NCBI GenBank assembly: GCA_025935615.1
Contig: JAICUY010000010.1
Coordinates: forward strand, 1 to 36,625
Direction: 5' to 3'
Source of the DNA: Steroidobacteraceae bacterium
GTDB lineage: Bacteria; Chloroflexota; Limnocylindria; QHBO01
Length of the DNA stretch: 36,625 bases
Shown: piece by piece, positions 21,622 through 30,352 of the stretch
How positions within the stretch are numbered: the first letter of the stretch is position 1
Layout: every line of letters starts with the position of its first letter
The notes under the pieces: generated by a model
Seen by the model: only the letters and a program-made list of their open reading frames with translations
Database searches by the model: none
Told to the model about the DNA's origin: nothing
Translations under genes and position numbers: made by a program

Positions 21622-22359
21622 ATGAATGCCACATGGCAAGAGCTGGAACTCTTTCGTCCGGTTGAGCATCGGCTGCTCGTGCCACAGGTGGTAGACGCCA
21701 TACGCGCCCACATTCAGCTTGGCCAGCTCCGCGACTACGAGCGGTTGCCGCCCGTCGAAAAGCTCGCGAGTCTGCTGGGAGTAAGCGTTGGAACGGCGCA
21801 CAACGCACTCCGGGTGCTGGCCTATCTCGGAATGGTCGAGGCGCGGCCGGGCCGCGGCACGTTCGTGGTGCCGCATCAGCCGGCGATGCGAGCCCAGGCG
21901 GTTGCTCTCGGCCGGGCGAACGTCAGCGAGCTCGTGGAACTGCGTCGCATGATCGAGGTCGAAGCCGCGCGAAAGGCCGCCCGCAACACGGATGGGGCGA
22001 CGGCGATCAAGGTGTTTGACGCGGAGTGGCAGCTGCGGTTTGCGCGGTCGGGCGGCGGCCCACGCGCGGTGCACAAGGCTGACGTGGCATTCCATCGCGC
22101 GGTAGTGGCCCACAGCGGCGAGCCCCTGTTGAGCGCGCTGCACGGCCTGGTCATCGCCCGCTTGGAGCCGATGCTTCTCGTCGGCGCACGACGCTGGGCC
22201 AGGGGACCGGCCAAGGAGGCGATGGTCGAGCTGCACGACCGGCTGGCGTCGATCGTCCATGACGTCGGGCGCGATGGCGACGAGCGTCGCCCCACGCCTG
22301 CCAGCGCAGCGCGCGTCGCGCGACAGATCGCTGATCTGGAGCAGCCGCGCGGACCGTAG
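21622..22359 (+). CDS. GntR family (FadR/FCD-type) transcriptional regulator
   Basis: LPPVEKLASLLGVSVGTAHNALRVLAYLGMVEARPGRGTFVV; C-terminal helical ligand domain. Confidence 0.9.
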   Translation: MNATWQELELFRPVEHRLLVPQVVDAIRAHIQLGQLRDYERLPPVEKLASLLGVSVGTAHNALRVLAYLGMVEARPGRGTFVVPHQPAMRAQAVALGRANVSELVELRRMIEVEAARKAARNTDGATAIKVFDAEWQLRFARSGGGPRAVHKADVAFHRAVVAHSGEPLLSALHGLVIARLEPMLLVGARRWARGPAKEAMVELHDRLASIVHDVGRDGDERRPTPASAARVARQIADLEQPRGP

Positions 22360-22387
22360 GGGTGTGACGGCGGTACGCTACGCGCAG

Positions 22388-23155
22388 ATGCCTCAGATCC
22401 ATCTCCACGCCGAGCCGGGTGATTACGCCCAGCGGGTGCTGCTGCCTGGCGACCCGAATCGGGCGCGGCGTATCGCAGAGCGATTCGACGGCGGTGCGGA
22501 GGCGGTCGAGGCGGGAGAGACGCGGCTGGTGAACGAGAACCGCGGCATGCTCGGCTTCACCGGCACCTACGAGGGCCAGCCGGTGAGCGTGCAGACGACC
22601 GGAATGGGAACCCCGAGCCTCAGCATCGTGGTCGAAGAGCTGCTGCGGCTTGGGGCGAGCGAGTTGATCAGGGTCGGGACCTGTGGCGCGATCGCGCCCG
22701 GGCTGAAGGCCGGCGACCTGGTGATCGCCAGCAGCGCGGCGGCGACCGATGGCGCGACGCAGACCTATCTCCACGGCGAACCGTACGCGCCGGCCCCCGA
22801 TTTCGTGCTGACCGATGCCCTGTACCACGCGGCCCAGGCGGCGGATATTCCGGTGCGGGTGGGCCAGGTCGCATCGGTCGACGTCTTCTACAACCCGGAC
22901 CAGGACTATGCGCGGCGGTGGCGGGAGCGCGGCGTGCTCGCGTTCGAAATGGAGGCGTCGGCCCTCTTCTACCTGGCGGCACGGGCCGGCGTTCGTGCCG
23001 CCGCGCTGCTGACGGTGAGCGACGTGCTCAGCGACGAGGTGGGCTCCGAGGAGAGCTACCTTCCTCCCGGAGAGCTGAACGCGGCCGTCGAGCGCATGAT
23101 CACGCTGGCGCTCAGCGTGCAGACGCTGGACCCAGACAAGGAGGCGACCGGATGA
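22388..23155 (+). CDS. Purine/uridine nucleoside phosphorylase family
   Basis: VLLPGDPNRARRIAERF; TGMGTPSLSIVVEELLRLGASELIRVGTCGAI; FEMEASALFYLAA. Confidence 0.92.
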   Translation: MPQIHLHAEPGDYAQRVLLPGDPNRARRIAERFDGGAEAVEAGETRLVNENRGMLGFTGTYEGQPVSVQTTGMGTPSLSIVVEELLRLGASELIRVGTCGAIAPGLKAGDLVIASSAAATDGATQTYLHGEPYAPAPDFVLTDALYHAAQAADIPVRVGQVASVDVFYNPDQDYARRWRERGVLAFEMEASALFYLAARAGVRAAALLTVSDVLSDEVGSEESYLPPGELNAAVERMITLALSVQTLDPDKEATG

Positions 23156-24318
23156 CCGATACCCTGACGCGCGGAGCCGCAAACCAGGCGGGCGCGCATG
23201 TCAACCCGAACGCCGCGGCCGAGGCGCAGGACTTCCTGCCCCTGAAGGGAATCGACCACGTCGAGTTCTGGGTGGGGAATGCCAAGCAGGCAGCGGCCTA
23301 CTACCGCGCCCTGTGGGGCTTCACTCCGGTGGCGTATGCCGGTCTGGAGACTGGAGTCCGGGATCGGGCGAGCTATGTCCTCGTCCAGAACGACATCCGT
23401 TTCGTCTTCACCGCCCCTCTCACGCCCGACGGTGAGCTGGCCGAGCACGTACGACAGCACGGCGACGGCGTGCACGACATCGCCTTCGCGGTGGACGACG
23501 TCGCATCGGCCTGGGAAGAGACGACCAAGCGCGGCGCGCGATCGGCCCTGGAGCCCACCGATTACGCGGGCCAAAAGGGCACGCTGCGGCGAAGCGCCAT
23601 CCACACCTACGGCGAGGTCATTCACTCCTTCATCGACCGCTCCGACTACCACGGAACGTTTGCGCCGGGCTATCACAAGATCAAGACCCCGGCGGCCGCG
23701 GCGACGGGGCAGAGCCTGCTCGAGGTCGACCACTGCGTCGGAAACGTCGCGCTGGGTGACATGAATCGGTTCGTCGATTTCTACAAGGACGTGCTCGGCT
23801 TCAGCCAGCTCATCCATTACGACGACAAGGTGATCCACACCGAGTACAGCGCTCTGATGTCGAAGGTGATGCAGAACGGCAACGGCCGCATCAAGTTCCC
23901 GATCAACGAGCCAGCGGCCGGCAAGAAGAAGAGCCAGATCCAGGAGTTCCTCGACTGGTACCTCGATGAGGGGACTCAGCACATCGCCCTCCGCACCGAG
24001 GACATCGTCGGCACCGTCCGCGCGCTGAAGGCGCGCGGCGTCGAGTTCCTGGGCATGCCGCACGCCTACTACCAGTCGCTGCCCGAGCGGGTGGGTGACG
24101 TCGGTGTACCGATGCAGACGCTCGAAGAGCTCGGCATCGAGGCCGATCGCGACGAGGAGGGCTACCTGCTGCAGATCTTCACCAAGCCGGTGCAGGATCG
24201 GCCGACCTTCTTCTTCGAGATCATCGAGCGGCACGGGTCGCGCGGCTTCGGCGTCGGCAACTTCAAGGCGCTGTTCGAGGCGATCGAGATCGAGCAGGCC
24301 AAGCGCGGCAACCTGTAG
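23152..24318 (+). CDS. hpd: 4-hydroxyphenylpyruvate dioxygenase
   Basis: IDHVEFWVGNAKQAAAYYRALWGF; VDHCVGNVALGDMNRFVDFYKDVLGF; FTKPVQDRPTFFFEIIERHGSRGFGVGNFKALFEAIE; ATGA coupling to phosphorylase. Confidence 0.95.
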   Translation: MTDTLTRGAANQAGAHVNPNAAAEAQDFLPLKGIDHVEFWVGNAKQAAAYYRALWGFTPVAYAGLETGVRDRASYVLVQNDIRFVFTAPLTPDGELAEHVRQHGDGVHDIAFAVDDVASAWEETTKRGARSALEPTDYAGQKGTLRRSAIHTYGEVIHSFIDRSDYHGTFAPGYHKIKTPAAAATGQSLLEVDHCVGNVALGDMNRFVDFYKDVLGFSQLIHYDDKVIHTEYSALMSKVMQNGNGRIKFPINEPAAGKKKSQIQEFLDWYLDEGTQHIALRTEDIVGTVRALKARGVEFLGMPHAYYQSLPERVGDVGVPMQTLEELGIEADRDEEGYLLQIFTKPVQDRPTFFFEIIERHGSRGFGVGNFKALFEAIEIEQAKRGNL

Positions 24319-24330
24319 CCGCGGCGTCGC

Positions 24331-25353
24331 TCAGCGCCAGCCGAGCTCCGGAGCGACGTAGCGCAGGATCGACTCGATGGCGTGGGCGTTGTAGTCGACG
24401 CCCAGCTGGTTCGGTACCGTGAGCAGCAGCGTGTCGGCCGCGGCGATGGCAGTGTCCTCGCGCAGCTGGTCGACGAGGATGTCGGGCTCGGCCGCGTAGC
24501 TCCGTCCGAAGACGGCCCGCGTCTTCTCGTCGATGTAGCCGATCTGATCGGTCTCCTGCTGGCCGCGGCCGAAGTACATCCGGTCGCGGTCGTCGACCAG
24601 CGCGAAGATGCTGCGGCTGACCGAGACCCGCGGCTCGCGCTCATGCCCCGCTGCGCGCCATGCCTCGCGGAACGCCTCGATCTGCTCGGTCTGTTGGATG
24701 TGCAGCGGAGCGCCGCTCTCGTCGAACTTCAAGGTCGAGGTCTGCATGTTCATCCCGAGCTGCGCGGCCCAGGCTGCCGTCGCGTTCGATCCGGCACCCC
24801 ACCAGATCCGCTCCCGCAACCCCGGGGAGTGGGGCTCGAGGCGCAGCAGGCCGGGCGGGTTGGGGAACATCGGTCGCGGGTTGGGCTGCGCGAAGCCCTC
24901 GCCTGACAGCAGCGACAGGAAGACCTCGGCATGGCGACGGGCCATGTCACCGTCGTCCTCCCCCTCGGCCGGCAGGTAGCCGAAGTGCCGGTACCCGTCG
25001 ATCACCTGTTCCGGTGAGCCGCGGCTGATGCCGAGCTGCAGCCGCCCGCCGGCGATCAGGTCCGCGGCACCCGCGTCCTCGACCATGTAGAACGGGTTCT
25101 CGTAGCGCATGTCGATGACGGCGGTGCCGATCTCGATCGTCTTCGTCCGCGCACCGACCGCCGCCAGCAGCGGGAACGGCGAGCCGAGCTGCTGCGCGAA
25201 GTGGTGGACGCGGAAATAGGCGCCGTCGGCGCCGAGCTCCTCGGCCGCCACCGCCAGCTCGATCGACTGGATGAGCGCATCGGATCCCGAGCGGACCTGC
25301 GAGTACGACGACGCCGACCAGTGGCCGAACGACAGGAACCCGATGCGCTTCAC
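24331..25353 (-). CDS. LLM-class (luciferase-like) flavin-dependent oxidoreductase, GTG start
   Basis: KRIGFLSFGHWS...LAVAAEELGADGAYFRVHHFAQQLGSPFPLLAAVGARTKTIEIGTAVIDMRYENPFYMVEDAGAADLIAGGRLQLGISRGS. Confidence 0.9.
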   Translation of the reverse strand: MKRIGFLSFGHWSASSYSQVRSGSDALIQSIELAVAAEELGADGAYFRVHHFAQQLGSPFPLLAAVGARTKTIEIGTAVIDMRYENPFYMVEDAGAADLIAGGRLQLGISRGSPEQVIDGYRHFGYLPAEGEDDGDMARRHAEVFLSLLSGEGFAQPNPRPMFPNPPGLLRLEPHSPGLRERIWWGAGSNATAAWAAQLGMNMQTSTLKFDESGAPLHIQQTEQIEAFREAWRAAGHEREPRVSVSRSIFALVDDRDRMYFGRGQQETDQIGYIDEKTRAVFGRSYAAEPDILVDQLREDTAIAAADTLLLTVPNQLGVDYNAHAIESILRYVAPELGWR

Positions 25354-25396
25354 GCTCCCGATTCTACGTTCGTGCCCGGCGCTAGACTCAGGATCG

Positions 25397-26395
25397 ATGA
25401 AGATTGCCCACGTCAGGCAGCGCAATGCGCCGGCCGGCGCTGCCTGGCGCCTGGCCGCGGCGCTCGACGACGAGGCGCGCTCCTGGCTGGACCTCGAGGA
25501 GGCACGGCTGGCGTTGGTCGCGGCCGACGCGCGCCGAGCCCACAACTCGCCGCTCTTCCGCCAGCCGCTGACAACCCTGGACGCGCACCTCGCCCGCGGG
25601 CTGCGCATCGAGGCGCTGCGCGAGCTCGTCGATGGCGCCGGCCAGACCGATGCCGATGCGCGGCAGGACGCAGGCGACCTCGATTTCGGGCCGCCGATCC
25701 TCCATCCGCCAAGCCTCAGGGACTTCTACGCCTTCGAGGGTCACGTTCGGACGATGTGGGAGCGCCGCGGCGGGACGGTTCCCGAGGCGTGGTACCGGCT
25801 GCCCATCTTCTATTTCAGCAACGTGAGCGAGATCCGCGGCCCCGGCGACCCGGTCTGGGCGCCGCGCGGCAGCCAGGAGCTCGACTACGAGCTCGAGGTC
25901 GCGGCACTGATCGACACGCCGGTGCGCGATCTCGATGCGTCGCGGGGCGAGGAGGCGATCGGCGGCTACATGATCTTCAACGACTGGAGCGCGCGCGACC
26001 TGCAGCGCGACGAGACGACCGTCCGGCTGGGGCCGGCCAAGGGCAAGGACTTCGCCAGCAGCATTGGCCCATGGCTGGTGACGACCGACGAATTGACCGA
26101 TGCGACGGCGGGAAACGGCTACGACCTGGCCATGACGGCCGCCGTCAACGGCGAGGAGACCAGCCGCGGGACGTGGTCGGCGGCGCAGTTCAGCTTCGGG
26201 CAGATGGTCGAGCGCGCCAGCGCCGACGTGCGACTACGGCCCGGCGACCTGCTGGGCAGCGGGACGGTCGGCAGCGGCTGCCTGCTCGAGATCCGTGAGC
26301 AGACACTGGGACGCTACCTGGAGCCGGGCGACGAGGTGACGCTGCGCATCGAGCGGCTCGGGGAGCTGACGACGCCCATCGTGGAGCGAGGATGA
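25397..26395 (+). CDS. Fumarylacetoacetate hydrolase family protein
   Basis: GSQELDYELEVAALIDTPVRDL...IGGYMIFNDWSARDLQRDE...GPAKGKDFASSIGPWLVT; DLLGSGTVGSGCLLE. Confidence 0.92.
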   Translation: MKIAHVRQRNAPAGAAWRLAAALDDEARSWLDLEEARLALVAADARRAHNSPLFRQPLTTLDAHLARGLRIEALRELVDGAGQTDADARQDAGDLDFGPPILHPPSLRDFYAFEGHVRTMWERRGGTVPEAWYRLPIFYFSNVSEIRGPGDPVWAPRGSQELDYELEVAALIDTPVRDLDASRGEEAIGGYMIFNDWSARDLQRDETTVRLGPAKGKDFASSIGPWLVTTDELTDATAGNGYDLAMTAAVNGEETSRGTWSAAQFSFGQMVERASADVRLRPGDLLGSGTVGSGCLLEIREQTLGRYLEPGDEVTLRIERLGELTTPIVERG

Positions 26396-27825
26396 ACGAG
26401 TACACCGCGCGGCTCGCATCGGTCGAGCACGGATTGCGCGGTCATGCGCGAGCCGGGTTGCCGGGAGGCCTGACCGAGCCCGATCCCGGTGGGGAGGAGC
26501 GCTGGGACGCAGGCCAGGTCTGGGCGCACGTGGCGGAGTTCGGCCCGTTCTGGTTGCGTGAGGTGCGCAAGCTGGCCGACGCGCACAGCGACGAGCCGGT
26601 CCCCTTCGGCCGCACCAAGGCCGATGCCGAGCGCGTGGCGGCCATCGAGCGCGACCGCGGCCAGCCGACCGACGTGCTGCTGGAGCGGATCGTCGGGTCG
26701 ATTGGCGAGGTGCGCGAGACGTTGGCGGCGCTGCCCGACCAGGCGTGGACAGCACGAGGACTGCACTCGCGACTTGGGGAGATGACGATGCCGCAGGTCG
26801 TGGAGCGCTTCCTGGTCGGCCATCTCGAAGAGCATGCCGCGCAGCTCGATCGGCTGGCAGGGCTCGTCTCGCTCGACGACATGCGCGCCGCGCGGCAGCG
26901 AATCCGCGGAGTGGCGGTCCACACCCCGCTCCTGTACTGGGACGACACGACCTGGCTCAAGCCGGAGAGCCTGCAGCCGATCGGCGCCTTCAAGATGCGC
27001 GGCGCCTACAACCGGCTCGCATCCATGGAGGCAGAGGAGCGCGCGCGCGGCGTGATCACCTACTCGAGTGGCAACCACGGGCAGGCCGTGGCCCGCGCGG
27101 CCAGGCTGCTCGGCATGCCGGCGGTGATCGTCATGCCCGCCGACGCGCCGCCCATCAAGGTCGAGGGCGTGCGCCGCGATGGCGCCGAGGTGGTGTGGTG
27201 CGAGACGCCGTCGTCCGACGAGCGGGAGAGGATCGCGCGCGACCTGGCGACCGAGCACGGCTATACGGTCGTGCCCCCGTATGACGACCCCGCCGTCATC
27301 GCCGGCCAGGGAACGGCGGGCCTGGAGATCGCCGAGGACCTCCCCAACGTGACCAGCGTGCTGGTGCCGACCTCGGGCGGCGGCCTGCTGGCCGGGATCG
27401 CCGCCGCGGTCGGGCGCCTCGCGCCACGGGCGCGGATCGTCGGCGTGGAGCCGGAGCTGGCCGCCGACGCCGCCGAGTCGTTGCGCCGCGGCGAGCTGGT
27501 CAGCTGGCCGTCGGAGCTCACGGCGCGGACCATGGCCGATGGCCTGCGGACCCAGAGCCTGGGCCGCCTTCCGTTCGAGCACATTCGCCGCTTCGTCGAC
27601 GACATCGTCACCGTCGCCGAGGACGAGCTGCTCGAGGCGATCCGGCAGGCCGCCGCGCGTGCGCGCCTGGTGGTCGAGCCGAGCGGCGCGGCCGCGCTGG
27701 CGGCGCACATTTCCGGTCGCGTTCCTCGATCCGCCGACGATAATGCGCGCGTGGTCGTGATCAGCGGCGGGAATCTCGACCCGGTCCGCTTCGCCGAGAT
27801 CCTGACCGCCGCCAACGGAGGCTAG
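26392..27825 (+). CDS. Fusion: N-terminal DinB/MDMPI-like domain (about aa 1-158) + PLP-dependent threonine dehydratase/serine racemase-like domain (about aa 160-477)
   Basis: WDAGQVWAHVAEF and VGHLEEHAAQL (HxxxHxxQ) DinB-type histidines; SLDDMRAARQRIRGVAVHTPLLYW, IGAFKMRGAYN, SSGNHGQAVA, TSGGGLLAG. Confidence 0.87.
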   Translation: MNEYTARLASVEHGLRGHARAGLPGGLTEPDPGGEERWDAGQVWAHVAEFGPFWLREVRKLADAHSDEPVPFGRTKADAERVAAIERDRGQPTDVLLERIVGSIGEVRETLAALPDQAWTARGLHSRLGEMTMPQVVERFLVGHLEEHAAQLDRLAGLVSLDDMRAARQRIRGVAVHTPLLYWDDTTWLKPESLQPIGAFKMRGAYNRLASMEAEERARGVITYSSGNHGQAVARAARLLGMPAVIVMPADAPPIKVEGVRRDGAEVVWCETPSSDERERIARDLATEHGYTVVPPYDDPAVIAGQGTAGLEIAEDLPNVTSVLVPTSGGGLLAGIAAAVGRLAPRARIVGVEPELAADAAESLRRGELVSWPSELTARTMADGLRTQSLGRLPFEHIRRFVDDIVTVAEDELLEAIRQAAARARLVVEPSGAAALAAHISGRVPRSADDNARVVVISGGNLDPVRFAEILTAANGG

Positions 27826-27831
27826 AACGCC

Positions 27832-29502
27832 CTGGGCGTCCTGCGCACCTATCGACGCCTGCTCTCCAACCCGGACCTGACCCGGCTGCTGGCCGGGGAG
27901 TTCGTGTCCGGCATCGGTGACTGGCTGTACCTGGTGGCGCTGCTGGTGGTCGTTTACCAGCGCGAGGGCTCGGCGATCGTGCTCGGCATCGTCGGCGCGG
28001 CACGCGTCACGCCCTACATCCTGCTGTCCGTACCGGCCGGGATCATCGTCGACCGGTTCGACCGCCGCATGGTGCTGATCGTCACCGACATCGCGCGCGG
28101 GCTGACCATGCTCGGGCTGGCGGTGCTGGTGGTGATCGAGGCACCGCTGTGGCAGATCGTGCTGCTCACCATCCTGGCCGCCTGCTTCTCCACCTTCTTC
28201 GGTCCTGCCATCGGCGCCCTGCTGCCGAGCCTGACCCGCGACGAGTCGGAGCTCGGGCCGGCCAACAGCGCCTGGGCCACGCTCGACAACCTGGCCTTCG
28301 TCATCGGTCCCGCCCTGGGTGGCGTCCTGATCGCAGCCGGCGGCCTGGCATTCGCCTTCATCCTCAATGCCATCAGCTTCGCGCTGGTGGCGGTGGTGCT
28401 CTGGCAGCTGCCGCGGCGCGTCCCGTCGGCGACGGCGACGGCCCTGGAAGCTGCCGCCGGCGAGCGCGAGGAGCAACCGAAACGGCCATTCCTCGAGGAG
28501 GTGCGCAGCCGGCTGCGCCCGCTGTCCGGCATGACGCTCATCAACGCCGTCGACAGCTTCGTCTTCGGCGGCCTCAGCGTGCTGACGGTGGTCATCGCCG
28601 TCGACGTGCTGCGGCAGGGCGACGCTGCGACGGGCTATCTCAACGCCGCGGTCGGACTCGGCGGCATGCTGGGCGCCATCGCTTCCGGCGTGCTGGTCCT
28701 CGGCCGGCGCCTTGCGCCGCCGCTGCTGGCCGGCGGGATCGTGCTCGGTCTCGGCCTCATCCTGCTCGGACCTTCCGGGAGCCTGATCCCGGCGCTGGTC
28801 GCCATGACGGTGGCAGCCGCCGGCAGCCTGCTGGTTGACGTGGTGAGCACCACGCTGTTTCAGCGCACCGTGCCGGACGAGATCCGGGGACGCACGCTCG
28901 GCATGCTCAACACGGTGTCCGTCACCGCCTATGCCGCCGGCTCATTCCTGCTGCCCTTCTTCTCCGACGTGGTCGGCGTGGTGCCGGTGCTGATTACCGC
29001 CGGGGGACTGATGGTGGTCGCCACCGTGGTCGGCGTCTTCCTGATCGGCCCCGCCGCCATCCGGCCACTTTCGCTGACGCCCGAGCAGGAGCGCTTTGCT
29101 CGGCTGAGCGCCTTCTCGGGCCTGCCGACCGGTCGGCTCGAGGCAGCAGCGCAGCAGGGCCAGGAGGTGGTCGTCGCGCCCGATACGGTGGTGGTCCGCC
29201 AGGGCGACGCGGCCGATCGGTTCTACTACATCCTCGAGGGCAGCTTCGAGGTGACGCAGGTGCCCGATGGTGGCGTGAAGCCGGTCAGCCTGCGGCAGAT
29301 GGGACCGGACGAGGTCTTCGGCGAGATCGGGCTCATCTCCGGCGTGCCGCGGACGGCGACCGTGACGGCAACCACCACCGGCCGCCTGCTGGCACTCGAT
29401 GGCGACGCGTTCCTGGACCTGGTCGGCAGCGCATCGGGCTCGTCGGCCCGCTTCCTGGACCTGCACCGCGGCAGCGTCCCGAGCCGGGCGGCGGCAGGCT
29501 GA
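27832..29502 (+). CDS. MFS transporter with C-terminal cyclic-nucleotide-binding domain; start probably non-canonical CTG at 27832 (first canonical in-frame start is GTG 27904)
   Basis: LRTYRRLLSNPDLTRLLAGEFVSGIGDWLYLVALLVVVY; VPAGIIVDRFDRR; C-terminal FGEIGLISGVPRTATV. Confidence 0.85.
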   Translation: MGVLRTYRRLLSNPDLTRLLAGEFVSGIGDWLYLVALLVVVYQREGSAIVLGIVGAARVTPYILLSVPAGIIVDRFDRRMVLIVTDIARGLTMLGLAVLVVIEAPLWQIVLLTILAACFSTFFGPAIGALLPSLTRDESELGPANSAWATLDNLAFVIGPALGGVLIAAGGLAFAFILNAISFALVAVVLWQLPRRVPSATATALEAAAGEREEQPKRPFLEEVRSRLRPLSGMTLINAVDSFVFGGLSVLTVVIAVDVLRQGDAATGYLNAAVGLGGMLGAIASGVLVLGRRLAPPLLAGGIVLGLGLILLGPSGSLIPALVAMTVAAAGSLLVDVVSTTLFQRTVPDEIRGRTLGMLNTVSVTAYAAGSFLLPFFSDVVGVVPVLITAGGLMVVATVVGVFLIGPAAIRPLSLTPEQERFARLSAFSGLPTGRLEAAAQQGQEVVVAPDTVVVRQGDAADRFYYILEGSFEVTQVPDGGVKPVSLRQMGPDEVFGEIGLISGVPRTATVTATTTGRLLALDGDAFLDLVGSASGSSARFLDLHRGSVPSRAAAG

Positions 29503-29506
29503 CGCG

Positions 29507-30202
29507 ATGCTTCCCAACGGGCAGGGCCTGACCCAGCTGCGCTCCTCGCCGCTCTTCAACCAGTGCGGCGATGACGTGCTGAGGGAGGTCGAGCGACGGC
29601 TGCGCCGCCGCCAGTTCCGCCGCGGAGAGGTGATCTTTCACCAGGGCGACCCCGGCGACGCGCTGCACGTGGTGGGCACTGGATCGGTCAAGATCGTCCT
29701 GCCGTCGTCCGAAGGGGACGAGGCGATCATCGCCACCCTGCGGCCCGGCGATTTCTTCGGGGAGCTGGCGCTGCTCGACAGCGCCCCGCACTCCGCCACC
29801 GCGGTGGCGGTCGAGCCGACCGAGACGTTCACCCTGCCGCGCGATGTCTTTCTCGAGCTGCTCGGCGAGCAACCCGCCCTGCGGGACGCGCTGCTCAAGG
29901 GACTTGCCGTCGAGCTGCGGCGCCTGACCGGGCATGTCGAAGAGCTGCACTTCCTCGACCTCGCCGGGCGATTGGCCATGCGCCTCGCGCGCCTCGCCGA
30001 GGAGCAGGGACGCGACCCGTCGGGCGAGGTGAGCCTCGACTGGCCATATACGCAGTCGGACCTGGCGGCCATGATCGGCGGGACGCGCCAGAGCGTGAAC
30101 CGGCTGCTCAGCGAGCTGGTCGACGACGGCCTGGTGCGCATCGAGCGCGACCGGCTGATCATCGGCGATCTCGATGAGCTCGCGCGGCGAGCCGAGCGCT
30201 GA
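29507..30202 (+). CDS. Crp/Fnr family transcriptional regulator
   Basis: GEVIFHQGDPGDALHVVGTGSVKIV...FFGELALLDSAPHSATA; HTH TQSDLAAMIGGTRQSVNRLLSELVDDGLV. Confidence 0.93.
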   Translation: MLPNGQGLTQLRSSPLFNQCGDDVLREVERRLRRRQFRRGEVIFHQGDPGDALHVVGTGSVKIVLPSSEGDEAIIATLRPGDFFGELALLDSAPHSATAVAVEPTETFTLPRDVFLELLGEQPALRDALLKGLAVELRRLTGHVEELHFLDLAGRLAMRLARLAEEQGRDPSGEVSLDWPYTQSDLAAMIGGTRQSVNRLLSELVDDGLVRIERDRLIIGDLDELARRAER

Positions 30203-30352
30203 GCCTGTCGGCGAATTGACATCGAGCGCGTCACCGAACCGATTCATCCCCTTGCATCGGCTCGGTAAGGTGCAGAGCAACAGGCGGTCGCCCAGCCGGC
30301 GGCCATGAAGCGAACAAACGCTCAGCCCAAACAGAGGAGAGGAATCAAACCA

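Noticed and set aside
30216-30234. TTGAC-N9-GTCAC as a Crp/Fnr operator between the regulator and the repeat gene
   Set aside because: Spacing does not match CRP or FNR dyads (N6/N4); TTGACA may simply be a -35 box, but no convincing -10 was found at 17 bp.
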